Origin: Actinoallomurus vinaceus
Lineage (GTDB): Bacteria; Actinomycetota; Actinomycetes; Streptosporangiales; Streptosporangiaceae
Assembly: GCF_039542055.1 (NCBI RefSeq)
Contig: NZ_BAABHK010000022.1
Location: 1-64,000 of the forward strand
Length of the DNA stretch: 64,000 nucleotides
Reading direction: 5' to 3'
Shown piece after piece: positions 25,559 through 34,349 of this stretch. The notes below the pieces were generated by a model. The model did not search any database. It was not told where the DNA came from and saw nothing but the letters and a program-made list of their open reading frames with translations. A program made the translations under genes and the position numbers. The first letter of the stretch is position 1. Each line of letters opens with the position of its first letter.

Positions 25559-26211
25559 TGGAGGACCGGGACGAGCCGATCAGGGTCCTGCTCGCCGACG
25601 ACGAGTGGCCGGTGCGCGCGGCCCTGTCCACGATGCTCTCCGGGCTGGACGGCATCGAAATCGCCGGCGAGGCGGCCGACGGCACAGCCGTCCTGGAAGC
25701 GGTGGGCGCCACGGGTGCGGACGTCGTGCTCATGGACATCCGCATGCCGAGACTCGACGGCATCGCCGCGACCGAGCGGCTCCGCGCCGCGCCGGACGCG
25801 CCCGAGGTCATCGTGCTGACCACGTTCGACACCGACGAACTCGTCCTGCGGGCGCTGCGGGCCGGAGCGGCCGGGTTCTTGCTGAAGGACACCCCACCAG
25901 CGCTGATCGTGGACGCGATCCGGCGCGTCGCGTCCGGCGAGCCGATCCTCTCCCCGGCGATCACCCGCAAGCTCATCGCGCACGTCCGCGACGATGGGCC
26001 GCGGGTGGCCGCGCGCGAGCGGCTCGCCTCCCTCACCGGCGCGGAACGACGCGTGGCGGACGCGATTGGCCGGGGTCTGTCCAACGCCGAGGCCGCGACC
26101 GAGCTCTATATGACCGTGGCGACTGTCAAGTCCTACGTCTCCCGAATCATGGGCAAGCTCGGACTGAACAACCGCGTCCAGATAGCCCTGCTTATCCACG
26201 ACGCCGAGTAA
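25558..26211 (+). CDS. NarL/FixJ family response regulator
   Basis: The 217-aa protein has a receiver domain (RVLLADDEWPVRAALSTML, phospho-acceptor Asp in VVLMDIRMPRLDG, and the conserved LTTFDTDE and FLLKDTPP segments). It has a C-terminal LuxR-type helix-turn-helix (LTGAERRVADAIGRGLSNAEAATELYMTVATVKSYVSRIMGKLGLNNRVQIA). It directly follows its cognate histidine kinase (TGATG overlap; a GTG three bases upstream is an alternative start). Target genes are unknown; the adjacent PH-like gene is a candidate. Confidence 0.92.
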   Translation: MEDRDEPIRVLLADDEWPVRAALSTMLSGLDGIEIAGEAADGTAVLEAVGATGADVVLMDIRMPRLDGIAATERLRAAPDAPEVIVLTTFDTDELVLRALRAGAAGFLLKDTPPALIVDAIRRVASGEPILSPAITRKLIAHVRDDGPRVAARERLASLTGAERRVADAIGRGLSNAEAATELYMTVATVKSYVSRIMGKLGLNNRVQIALLIHDAE

Positions 26212-26226
26212 AGAGCCGCCGACAGG

Positions 26227-26562
26227 ATGGCGCGCCCGGAGACCACCAGCGACGACGCGCTCGGGCGCCTCCGAGCCATCACCACCGCCGCCGCCACACT
26301 CGCCCTTCGCGGCAGCACCCCCGACCACGCCACCTACGACGTCCGGCTGACCGCAGGCGAAGGGGCACGACTGCACTGGCTCCCCAAACCACTGATCTCC
26401 GCATGCGGCAGTAATCTGCGGCAGTCCTGCACCGTCGACCTGGCTCCCACGGCCCGGCGGGTACTACGCGAAGAGCAGATCCTCGGACGCGCAGAAGAAC
26501 CACCAGGCCACCTGATCACCCGCCTGACCGTCCGCCGCGACGGTCACCCGCGCCCGACGTGA
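26227..26562 (+). pseudogene. urease accessory protein UreD fragment
   Basis: This 111-codon reading frame contains VRLTAGEGARLHWLPKPLIS, SCTVDLAPTARRVLREEQIL and GRAEEPPGHLITRLTVRRDG. These are strongly reminiscent of the middle of actinobacterial UreD/UreH, a nickel-urease maturation chaperone of about 250-280 aa. The N-terminal strands and the whole C-terminal half are missing and no other ure gene is nearby, so it is most likely a leftover of a deleted urease cluster. It starts 15 nt after the response-regulator stop. The 128 bp after it shows nothing. Confidence 0.65.
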
Positions 26563-26690
26563 TCACCGCGACCCCCGGCCCCCGCCGCCGGGCGTCGGGA
26601 CCGGCCACGACCCGAGCCACCTGGCCGGCATCGCCGACGTTCGGGTGCCCGACCTCACCCACGTCCACCCGGCCCCGGAAGGCTTGCGCG

Positions 26691-28646
26691 TCAGCGGTTG
26701 AGCTGCCAGATCCGGGCAGTGTCGTCGTAGGACCCGGTGGCCAGCAGCTTGCCGTCCGGACTGAAGGCCATGCTGATGATGCCGGCGGTGTGGCCGGTGA
26801 GGGCGGGTCCGGACTGCCGCTGGTCTGCCGCGGTCAGCAGCCGGGCGTCCTTGCCGTCGGAGTAGGCGAGCAGCGTGCCGTCCGGGCTGAAGGCGACGGC
26901 CCGGCAGTCCGACCAGCAGTGGATCGACGCGCCGACCCGCTGATGGCTGGTCAGGTCCCACACCTGTACCAGGTCACCGCCGGCGGCGGCGAGCCTGCGG
27001 CCGTCGGGACTGAACGCCACGCTCGCGATCCAGCCGTCGTAGCCGGTGAGGTCCGGTGTAACGTGCCGTTTCGCGGTGAGGTCCCAGAGCTCCACCACGC
27101 CCTTGGTGTTGTGGGTGTCCAGGTCCCTCTCGTTGCCAGTGGTGCCGACGGCCAGCACCCGGCTGTCCGGGCTGAAGGCCAGCGCGGTGACGTTGCCGGA
27201 CTGCACCCGGGCCGCTTGGGTCGGCATGCCCTTGCCTCTGAGCGGGAAGAGCTGGAGGTAGCCGTCCGGCTCCAGGGCCAGGAGGTTCCCGCTGGGGGCT
27301 AGCGCCATCGCTCCGATCTGGCCTCCGTCGAGGTTCACGCCGCTGGACCTGCCCTGCCCAGACATCGGGAAGATGCGCAGGTACCCGTCGTTGCCGCCGG
27401 TGTAGAGCGCGGTGCCGTCCCGCGAGATCGCCAGCGATTCCACGCCGTCGGGATGCCGGTCCGGCGCGCCGCGCTCGGTGTGCGTGGCCACGTCCCACAG
27501 GCGGGCCGTCGCGTCGTTGCCTGCGGTGGCCAGCGTCTTGCCGTCCGGGCTGAATGCCACCGCCATGACCCAGGACGTGTGCCCGCGCAGCGTCCAGCTG
27601 GGCGGCGGGGGTGGAGCGGACGAGGTGGCCGGGTGCGGCGCGGGCTTGCGCGCGGCCGAGCCCGACCAGGGCGTCCAGACGAGGAGCCCGAGCAGCACGG
27701 CGACGGTCAGCGCCGCGCCAACGGCCAGGAGCCGGCCGCGCCGTGGCGCCCGGACCGGCTCGACCGCGGTGGGCTGCGTGCCTGCAAGCAGCCGGGCGAG
27801 CTCGGCCTGCCGGTCATCGATCAGCTGATGGACGGCGGGCGACCAGGGCCGGGCGGCCGGCGCGACCTGACCGACGAGCTCCAGCAGCCGACCCGGCGAC
27901 GGCCGGTCGCCGGGCGCCTTGGCCAGGCAGGCGGCCACGACCGGGCGGAGCGAGACCGGCACGCCGCCGAGCTCCGGCTCGGCATGGACCAAATTGTAGA
28001 GCGTCTGCATGGCGCCCGGGCCGTCGAACGGACCGCAGCCGGTGCAGGCCAGCACCAGCACCGACCCGAGCGCGAAGACGTCGCCCGCCGCCGTCGGCGG
28101 CCCGCCCTCGGCCTGCTCGGGCGACATGAAGGCCGGCGTGCCGGTCGCGTCGCCGGCCAAGCCGTCGGCCGATGCGATCCCGAAGTCGATGACCTTCGGG
28201 CCGTCGGCCGCCAGCAGCACGTTCCCCGGCGTGAGGTCGCGATGCACCAGCCCTGCGCCGTGGATGTCACGCAGCGCGGCGGCCAGCCCGGCCGCCAGCC
28301 GCCGTACGGCGGGCTCGGGCAGCGGCCCGGCGGCCCGTACCGCCTCACGCAGCGATGGCGCCGGGACGTAGACCGAGGCGAGCCAGGGCACCGGCGCGTC
28401 CGGGTCGGCGCCGATCACCGCCGCCGTGTAGGCACCGGAGACGGTCCTGGTCGCCGTCACCTCGGCGCGGAACCGGTCCCGGTAGCCGGGCGCGCTGAGG
28501 AGCCGCGCGTGGACGAGCTTGACCGCGACCAGCCGACCGTCCGGGCCCGAGCAGAGCAGGACCCGGCCCATCCCGCCGCGGCCGAGTTCGGCCAGCATCC
28601 GGTACGGCCCGATCCGGGGCGGGTCGGTGAGGGACAGGGGGCGCAT
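26691..28646 (-). CDS. membrane Ser/Thr protein kinase with extracellular WD40 repeats
   Basis: The 651-aa protein has an N-terminal Hanks-type kinase: P-loop LGRGGMGRVLL (22-31), Lys43 in VAVKLV, catalytic loop VHRDLTPGN with Asp137 but Thr139 where HRDLKPxN has Lys, and VIDFGIAS. A single transmembrane helix follows (LLAVGAALTVAVLLGLLVW), then a Pro-rich linker and WD40-type repeats (VAFSPDGKTLATAGNDATARLWD and similar) to the C-terminus ARIWQLNR. The start is the ATG at 28646, with a GGGGG run 8 nt upstream; the GTG at 28655 would overlap the upstream stop. It is a tandem paralogue of the next kinase and probably co-transcribed with it. Confidence 0.9.
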   Translation of the reverse strand: MRPLSLTDPPRIGPYRMLAELGRGGMGRVLLCSGPDGRLVAVKLVHARLLSAPGYRDRFRAEVTATRTVSGAYTAAVIGADPDAPVPWLASVYVPAPSLREAVRAAGPLPEPAVRRLAAGLAAALRDIHGAGLVHRDLTPGNVLLAADGPKVIDFGIASADGLAGDATGTPAFMSPEQAEGGPPTAAGDVFALGSVLVLACTGCGPFDGPGAMQTLYNLVHAEPELGGVPVSLRPVVAACLAKAPGDRPSPGRLLELVGQVAPAARPWSPAVHQLIDDRQAELARLLAGTQPTAVEPVRAPRRGRLLAVGAALTVAVLLGLLVWTPWSGSAARKPAPHPATSSAPPPPPSWTLRGHTSWVMAVAFSPDGKTLATAGNDATARLWDVATHTERGAPDRHPDGVESLAISRDGTALYTGGNDGYLRIFPMSGQGRSSGVNLDGGQIGAMALAPSGNLLALEPDGYLQLFPLRGKGMPTQAARVQSGNVTALAFSPDSRVLAVGTTGNERDLDTHNTKGVVELWDLTAKRHVTPDLTGYDGWIASVAFSPDGRRLAAAGGDLVQVWDLTSHQRVGASIHCWSDCRAVAFSPDGTLLAYSDGKDARLLTAADQRQSGPALTGHTAGIISMAFSPDGKLLATGSYDDTARIWQLNR

Positions 28647-28651
28647 CGAGA

Positions 28652-30673
28652 TCACCCCCGGGCGAGGGCGGCGAGATCCCAGAACTGGATCGTCCGCTTG
28701 CTCAGGGTGGCCAGCGTGCGGCCCTCGCCGTCGAATGCGACGCCGGTGACCTCGTCGCCGAGGGCGATCGGCCGGCCGACCGGGCGCTGCGTGGTCACGT
28801 CCCAGAGGCACGCGTCGCCATTCCTGGTGCCGCCGGCCAGGGTGTGCCCGTTCGGGCTGAAGGCGAGGAACTCGACCATCGTCGTCGAGCCGACGGTGAT
28901 CGGCCGGCCGACCGCGCGGCCGGTCGGCACGTCCCAGAGCCGGACGGTGGAGTCGTAGGCCGCCGTCGCGAGCGTGCGGCCGTCCGGGCTGACCAGCGCG
29001 GCGATGATGTCTGCGGTGTGGCCGAGCAGTGACTGCCCGGACTGCCGGCCAGAGGTGACGTCGTAGACCTTCACAGCGGTCTGGTCCGGGATGGCCAGGA
29101 GCTTGCCGTCGCCGGTGAAGGACACCTTGGACAGGAGGTTGGCACCGCCGTAGTCGACCCTGCCGACCGGCGCGTGAGTTCGGGCGTCCCAGATCTGGAT
29201 CAGGTCCATGCCGGCGCCCCCCAGCAGCCGGCCATCGGGGCTGTAGCCGACGTCGTGCGCCGGGCCCGGGGCGTCCATGCTCGCCATGAGCGGGACCGTC
29301 AGGGTGCCGACCTGCCGGCGGGTCTTGACGTCCCAGAGCTTGACGCCGTCGCCGGCGGTGGCCAGCGTGTCGCCGACCTGGTCGAAGGCGACGGCGAAGA
29401 TCTTCGCCTTGTCCCCGGTGCCACCCTTGATCGGGTCTCCGGAGGGCTGCCGCGCGGCGACGTCGAACACCCGCACCGTGCCGTCGCCGCCGATCGCCAC
29501 GAGCAGGCTGCCGTCCGGGCTGTAGCGCAGGTTGTCGAGCGGGACGTCGCTGGTCAGCGTGGCCACCGGCCGCCGCGCCGCGACCCCGGCCGGCTTGTCG
29601 GTGGCAGTCTTCCGCTTCTTGGAACCGCTGCCGCCCGACGAGGCCCAGGCGACGCCGCCCGCGACCGTCGCAACGCCAAGGACCGCCCCGCCCGCCGCCA
29701 GGATGCGCCGGCGGCTAGGCCCGGCGGGCGGCGCCTGGTCCACCGTGGTGTGGGCCGAGGGGAACGGCAGGCCGGTCGGCGGCCCGTCATGCAGCAGCCG
29801 GTCGACCTCGCCCTGCTGGGCGGCGATCAGGGCGTGCACCGCCGGCGGCCATGGGCGGGCGGCTGGCACCACGCCGCCGATCCGGCCCAGCAGCTGCTCG
29901 GGTGTCGGCCGACCGGCCGGATCCTTGGTCAGGCACGCCCCCGCCAGCTCCCGGACCCGCTCCGGCAGCCCGCCGAGCTCGGGTACGGCGGTGAGCACGT
30001 TGTGCAAGATCCGCGGCGCGCTGTCGGCTTCGAACGGACCGTGCCCGGTGCAGGCGTACACCAGCACCGAGCCGAGCGAGAACACGTCGCTGGCCAGGCC
30101 GAGCGACTCGCCGCGCGCCTGCTCGGGCGACATGTAGCCAGCGGTGCCGACGAGCATCCCGGTCCGGGTGACCTGGGTGCCATCGCCCTCGGCCGCCCGG
30201 GCGATGCCGAAGTCGATGACGCGCAGGCCGTCGTCGGTGAGCAGCACATTCGAGGGCTTGAGGTCGCGATGCACCAGGCCCGAGCGATGCACCTCCATCA
30301 GCGCGGCGGCCAGCCCCGCAGCTAGCCGCAGCGCCGCCTCGGTGCCCAGCACCCCCGTTTGCGCGACGGCGGTATGCAGCGCGGGACCGGGCACGTACAC
30401 CGAGGCCAGCCAGGGAGTCGGCGCCTCCGGATCAGCGTCGATCACCGCCGCCGTGTAGGCCCCGGCGACCTGCCGCGATGCCCGGACCTCGCGCCGGAAC
30501 CGGGCGCGGAACCCGTCGTCGTCGACGTACTGCTCGTCCACGAGCTTGACCGCGAGCAGCCGCCCGTCCGGGCCGCTACCCAACAGCACCCGGCCCATCC
30601 CGCCCCGGCCGAGCTCGGCGAGCATCCGATAGGGCCCGACCTGCCGGGGATCGGACGCGTCCAGAGGCCTCAA
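28652..30673 (-). CDS. membrane Ser/Thr protein kinase with extracellular WD40 repeats
   Basis: The protein is about 673 aa. The Hanks-type kinase has LGRGGMGRVLL, LLAVKLV, a canonical VHRDLKPSNVLL and VIDFGIARA. One transmembrane helix follows (RRILAAGGAVLGVATVAGGVAWA), then WD40 repeats (LRYSPDGSLLVAIGGDGTVRVFDV and others). I suggest the TTG at 30673: GGGAGG lies 7 nt upstream and the product then begins MRPL, as its neighbour does. The GTG at 30679 would sit only 1 nt from the Shine-Dalgarno. The N-terminal segment (GPYRMLAELGRGGMGRVLL) is identical to the downstream kinase, showing tandem duplication. It likely senses an external or envelope ligand; targets are unknown. Confidence 0.9.
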   Translation of the reverse strand: MRPLDASDPRQVGPYRMLAELGRGGMGRVLLGSGPDGRLLAVKLVDEQYVDDDGFRARFRREVRASRQVAGAYTAAVIDADPEAPTPWLASVYVPGPALHTAVAQTGVLGTEAALRLAAGLAAALMEVHRSGLVHRDLKPSNVLLTDDGLRVIDFGIARAAEGDGTQVTRTGMLVGTAGYMSPEQARGESLGLASDVFSLGSVLVYACTGHGPFEADSAPRILHNVLTAVPELGGLPERVRELAGACLTKDPAGRPTPEQLLGRIGGVVPAARPWPPAVHALIAAQQGEVDRLLHDGPPTGLPFPSAHTTVDQAPPAGPSRRRILAAGGAVLGVATVAGGVAWASSGGSGSKKRKTATDKPAGVAARRPVATLTSDVPLDNLRYSPDGSLLVAIGGDGTVRVFDVAARQPSGDPIKGGTGDKAKIFAVAFDQVGDTLATAGDGVKLWDVKTRRQVGTLTVPLMASMDAPGPAHDVGYSPDGRLLGGAGMDLIQIWDARTHAPVGRVDYGGANLLSKVSFTGDGKLLAIPDQTAVKVYDVTSGRQSGQSLLGHTADIIAALVSPDGRTLATAAYDSTVRLWDVPTGRAVGRPITVGSTTMVEFLAFSPNGHTLAGGTRNGDACLWDVTTQRPVGRPIALGDEVTGVAFDGEGRTLATLSKRTIQFWDLAALARG

Positions 30674-30693
30674 ATTCACACCTCCCTCTCAGA

Positions 30694-30709
30694 AAGACAA
30701 TCTTGTCTT
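30694..30709. promoter_or_regulatory. 16-bp palindrome upstream of kinase pair, candidate operator
   Basis: AAGACAA-TC-TTGTCTT is a near-perfect palindrome 15-21 bp upstream of the first kinase start, in a small AT-rich patch. The position fits an operator of the kinase operon. Because a truncated transposase lies on the other side, it could also be part of an old insertion-sequence end. No partner regulator is adjacent. Confidence 0.45.
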
Positions 30710-30816
30710 AGAGAGAGGAGCACGGCAACCTGTGGGTGTGAGTGCCGATATCGTGTCACAGGGCTTGATCTGGGGTTTTGCTGTGCTCAGTAGCTCGGCT
30801 CCGGCAGGATCGCGGG

Positions 30817-31323
30817 ATGGCTTTACGGCTGCTGTACTTGATCGTCTTACGGGTGTTCGGCTGGATCGCGCTGCTCGCCCGATCACAGGCGTCCAAAGAC
30901 GCAGAGATCCTGGTACTGCGACATCAACTCGCCGTGCTCAGACGCCAGGGCGCCGCTCCCCGACCATCATGGGCGGACCAGGCGATCCTCGCCGCGCTCG
31001 CGCGGCTCCTCCCCCGACGCCGCCGGAACCACCTGTTCGTCACACCGAGGACGATCCTTCGCTGCCACGCCGAGCTGGTCAAACGGCGCTGGACCTACCC
31101 CAAGCACGGACCGGGCCGACCGCCGATCCGCCCCACGATCAGAGCCCTGGTGCTGCGGCTGGCCGCCGAGAATCCGGGCTGGGGACACCGGCGCATCGCC
31201 GGAGAGATCACCAGCGCGGGCCGGAAGGTGTCCCCGGCCACCGTGTGGGCAATCCTGAAGAAGGCCGGCATCGATCCAGCCCCGCGGCTCAGCGACCCGA
31301 CCTGGACCCAGTTCCGGCGCTGA
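30817..31323 (+). pseudogene. truncated integrase-type transposase (N-terminal part only)
   Basis: The 168-codon frame starts MALRLLYLIVLRVFGWIALL and continues SKDAEILVLRHQLAVLRRQG, RTILRCHAELVKRRW and NPGWGHRRIAGEITSAGRKVSPATVWAILKKAGIDPAP. This is the N-terminal helix-turn-helix half of a common actinobacterial IS3/IS481-like integrase-core transposase. It stops after TWTQFRR, exactly where the DDE catalytic core should begin, so no catalytic residues remain. No clear terminal inverted repeats were found. It marks an old insertion in a scar-rich region. The 263 bp after it shows no gene. Confidence 0.75.
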
Positions 31324-31586
31324 CGCTCCGCTGATCTGGGTTCGTTACAACAGTCGTTACGCCCTGACCGGGCAGGGACCGAGCGGGAGGCTGGCATGCA
31401 GCACGGGGGTGTTCATTCGGCACGGGCTGTGAGCTCCATCGTGGTCAGCCGGCCTGCGGGTCCTCATGATTGCCAGTGGGCAGGCACGTGGGGTGGGAAA
31501 GAACTAGCTCCTCGTCCGTGCTGCCGTCACAGAATGCATGCCTGATCGCCGGGAGCATGTCTCTTGTAGGTCCGAGAGGGAACGCG

Positions 31587-32711
31587 ATGAAGTACCTGGT
31601 CAGCGCTGAGCTCGAGACACCGACCGATACGCCCGAATTGGATCCTCTCCAGCGTGAAGGAGCCGCTGCCCTCCTCACAGACGGGCTCGTCCAAGTCGAC
31701 GAGGTCACCGGCCCCGATGGCATCGAGGTCGAGGTGGAGGACTTCCGCATCGGTGTCCATCCGGCAGGAGCCGTCGTGGGGATTGTGTCCGATGCCCCGG
31801 CGCTGGAGTTCGCTGAACAGGCCATGCGCGTGATCATCGAACAGATACTGGAGCACACCGAGTTGCTCGCCGGCTGGCAGGTGACCAAGTGCGAGGTCAG
31901 CCTGAACGACGAGCTGGCGTTGGAAAGCCTCCGAGCCGCCGAGGGACACACCGCACCGCCTGACGACCCCGCCGAACGCCTCACTCCCCCGCACAGCGAC
32001 ACACCGGAGTCCGGTGTGCAAGACCTGCAGGACCAGAGCGACCAGGTCCGCGTCCAGATCCTTGAGGCCGCCGAGAAGCTACGGGCATTCGATCTGACAG
32101 CTTTCGGTCACTATCCCGATGAAGCTGGCCTCGGGCTCGGCTCTGACCAGGCCCGCCTGGCCGCAGGAGCCCTTCTGTGCTCGGTCGAGACCATGCTCGA
32201 TCACCTCTTCACAGACATCGAAACCCTACGCACAGACCACTTGACGGTCGCCGAAGGCGACGGGTTCTTCGTCATGGACGGCCTGCCAGCCCAGTACGCA
32301 CACAGGTACACGGCGCTGCTCGCACAGCAGTTCATGGTCGCGGCCATCACGATCACGAGCCGCTTGCTCGAACCGCAATGGCATAAGCCGTCATGCGTGG
32401 CCGAGGCGCTCGCCCTGCACCTGCTTATCAGAGAGGCCAAAGCAACCCTCGACATGTTCGACCTGCTCGACGGCCGGGCGGCCGAGCACGCTTACGCCGC
32501 CTTCCAAGAACACGCCTATGAGGACCTGGACTTCGAATGGCTTTACGACCCTAGCTTCGACGGTATCGATCAAGACCCCAGCCTGGGCTTCCTGGACATC
32601 CGCCCGATGGACGTCGGCTCCTGGTTCCTTCCCTACCCGACAGCGACCCGTCCCCTCCATCCCTACGCCGAGAGCAAACCGCCCGCCGAACGCACCGAGT
32701 GGGACGACTGA
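31587..32711 (+). CDS. hypothetical protein, acidic, two-part
   Basis: The 374-aa protein starts at the ATG at 31587 (MKYLVSAELETP) behind GAGAGGG. I do not recognise a family. The first about 110 residues (DGLVQVDEVTGPDGIEVEVEDFRIGVHPAGAVVG) look like a small alpha/beta domain. A linker rich in Pro/Asp/Glu follows, then a mostly helical domain (LTAFGHYPDEAGLGLGSDQARLAAGALLCSVETMLDHLF...) ending in an acidic tail. There is no signal peptide or membrane segment. GC content seems slightly lower than its neighbours and it sits beside a transposase remnant, which hints at acquisition. No operon partner. Confidence 0.65.
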   Translation: MKYLVSAELETPTDTPELDPLQREGAAALLTDGLVQVDEVTGPDGIEVEVEDFRIGVHPAGAVVGIVSDAPALEFAEQAMRVIIEQILEHTELLAGWQVTKCEVSLNDELALESLRAAEGHTAPPDDPAERLTPPHSDTPESGVQDLQDQSDQVRVQILEAAEKLRAFDLTAFGHYPDEAGLGLGSDQARLAAGALLCSVETMLDHLFTDIETLRTDHLTVAEGDGFFVMDGLPAQYAHRYTALLAQQFMVAAITITSRLLEPQWHKPSCVAEALALHLLIREAKATLDMFDLLDGRAAEHAYAAFQEHAYEDLDFEWLYDPSFDGIDQDPSLGFLDIRPMDVGSWFLPYPTATRPLHPYAESKPPAERTEWDD

Positions 32712-32998
32712 ACCTGGCGATCACAGTCGGGCGGCGATCCAGCACAGAAAAGACCGCGACCGGTACGCCCCGGAGATCACTTTCGCCTATGAGCAGCACG
32801 CCGAGGCCATGCCGCTGATCGGTTTCATCGGGCCGGACGCGATCGTCACCGGCGTCGAAACCGTGCCTGCCCGCACATTTACCTCGAGGACAGCGCACGG
32901 ACTGCCTGATGAGTTCCCGGGCACGAGGCACCAGGGGAAGAGGCCTCGCCGGCGCCACGGGGGAAGACACACCGGCGGTTCGATCCGCAGCCGCGAGA
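32712..32998. other. intergenic region, no supported gene
   Basis: These 287 bp lie between convergent genes. A forward open stretch encoding EITFAYEQHAEAMPLIGFIG is visible but has no start codon of its own and no recognisable family. It may be the tail of a lost gene. Confidence 0.35.
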
Positions 32999-33247
32999 TC
33001 AGGGCGGCGCGGCCTGCAGGCCGGCCAGGACCTCAATCAGCACGGCCGGGCCCGGTGCGCTGGCTTGCCGCGACAGCGTGACGAGCCAGCCCTCCGGATC
33101 GCCGAGGAAGTCCAGCGCGTTCGCCGCGCGACGGGCGTACGGGCAGACGCCCGCCACGCTGCAGACGCGGCACCGGCCGTCGACGAGCGCGTGAGCGGCC
33201 AGCGTCGTGATCGCCGTCCGGCGCAGCAGCTCAGGATCGGTCAGCAT
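32999..33247 (-). CDS. small cysteine-containing hypothetical protein
   Basis: The 82-aa protein reads MLTDPELLRRTAITTLAAHALVDGRCRVCSVAGVCPYARRAANALD. It has a CxxC plus a further Cys (C-R-V-C-x5-C), suggesting a small metal-binding or redox motif. The ATG shares one base with the TGA of the ATP-binding protein (TGATG), so it is translationally coupled as the last gene of a three-gene reverse operon. I do not recognise a named family. Confidence 0.6.
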   Translation of the reverse strand: MLTDPELLRRTAITTLAAHALVDGRCRVCSVAGVCPYARRAANALDFLGDPEGWLVTLSRQASAPGPAVLIEVLAGLQAAPP

Positions 33248-34062
33248 CAGCCCTCCATCTCGCTGCGGCGGCGCGCGAGCTCGGTCTCGGCGAGGATTTG
33301 ATCAGTAGCGTCGACGACGTCAGCGAGGGGACGCCGTCGAGGGCCGCTCGCCCCGCACCACCGGTAGGCCCCGTTCAGGGCCCACACCGTCAGGTGACGG
33401 ACCGACAGCCGCGCGGCCCGCCCGTTCACCCGGGCCTGCAGCTCGTCTCCATCGATTCCGCGGTGGCGCAGGTGGGAGGCCAGGCTCTCGATCGCCTCGG
33501 CCGGGGAGATATCGCGGAACGCGGGCCCGGCGCGGATCTCCGACGGCAATGGCAGCGCTAGCCAGGCCGCCGTACCCGGTAGCCGGTACGCGCCCAACGG
33601 GGCCCGGCTGGGATGCATTCCCCACCGGCCCTGCGACTCCTCGGCCAGCGCGCCGAGGATCTGCAGGCCGCGACCGCTTTCACTTTCGGCATCGGGGACA
33701 CCGACGGCGGGAACCGTCGCCGCCGACCAGCTCGCGCCCAGGCCCATATCGAAAACGCTCAGAACGAGCTCGCGAGGGAGCGCCGTTCCTCGCACGTACA
33801 GCCACAGCTCAGGCAGGCCCGTCACCGGCGGCCCGCTCTCGAGCGCCGCGTGCGCGGAGCCATGCACCAGGGCGTTCGTCGCCAGCTCGGACACGGCAAC
33901 CGTTGCGGTGTGGACGAAGTCTTCCGGCACTCCGAGGCCGGACACGACATCGCTGACGATCCGGCGGGCATGGCGGACCATCCGGTCACCAGGAAGCTCC
34001 CAGGCCACGCACGCGCCAGCGCGCAGCGCGTCCGCTGCAGACTCCATGGCGGATGCGGTCAT
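33247..34062 (-). CDS. ATP-binding protein (anti-sigma-factor-like HATPase_c_2 domain)
   Basis: The 271-aa protein starts at the ATG at 34062, chosen because it makes an ATGA overlap with the upstream gene. The N-terminal about 160 residues match the RsbW/SpoIIAB-like ATPase of actinobacterial regulators: WELPGDRMVRHARRIVSDVVSGLGV, HTATVAVSELATNALVHGSA (N box) and ESGRGLQILGALAEESQGRWG (G box). The C-terminal part (ISPAEAIESLASHLRHRGID...) is of unknown function. Such proteins usually sit beside XRE regulators, as here. They may act as anti-sigma or phospho-switch components; the partner is unknown. Confidence 0.8.
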   Translation of the reverse strand: MTASAMESAADALRAGACVAWELPGDRMVRHARRIVSDVVSGLGVPEDFVHTATVAVSELATNALVHGSAHAALESGPPVTGLPELWLYVRGTALPRELVLSVFDMGLGASWSAATVPAVGVPDAESESGRGLQILGALAEESQGRWGMHPSRAPLGAYRLPGTAAWLALPLPSEIRAGPAFRDISPAEAIESLASHLRHRGIDGDELQARVNGRAARLSVRHLTVWALNGAYRWCGASGPRRRPLADVVDATDQILAETELARRRSEMEG

Positions 34063-34349
34063 CGCCGTGACCGGCCGGCAGGAAACCCCTGCAGGCGAGG
34101 AGAGACGACCTTGACTGCGAGCGCAGCGATCGTGCGCACCTCGCTGACCGGGCCCGCCGCAGCACCGAGCGACCAGAAGAAGGACGGCACTCCGCCCGGC
34201 CCTGGTCTGCAGGTGATGAGTTCCGCGAACTGCTCGAAATCCGGATCCCAGACGCGTACCTGCGTGGGAAACGGCGACGTGGCCAGGCCGAGAGCCGCAC
34301 ATGCCGCGCTCAGCTCGGAGCAGTACCGCCGGTACGGATCAGTCACCAT
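34059..34349 (-). CDS. small hypothetical protein upstream of the ATP-binding protein
   Basis: The 96-aa protein starts at the ATG at 34349 (MVTDPYRRYCSELSAACAAL), with TRP-rich middle VRVWDPDFEQFAELITCRPG and PSFFWSLGAAAGPVSEVRTIA. It overlaps the ATPase gene by ATGA. Such small proteins accompany regulatory HATPase genes in actinobacteria, but I know no biochemical role. Longer in-frame extensions upstream read through low-complexity sequence and were not used. Confidence 0.6.
   Translation of the reverse strand: MVTDPYRRYCSELSAACAALGLATSPFPTQVRVWDPDFEQFAELITCRPGPGGVPSFFWSLGAAAGPVSEVRTIAALAVKVVSPRLQGFPAGRSRR

Noticed and set aside
32909..33301. Forward 130-codon frame over the small Cys protein
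   Set aside because: No ribosome binding site and it is antisense to the coupled reverse-strand genes with recognisable N and G boxes.
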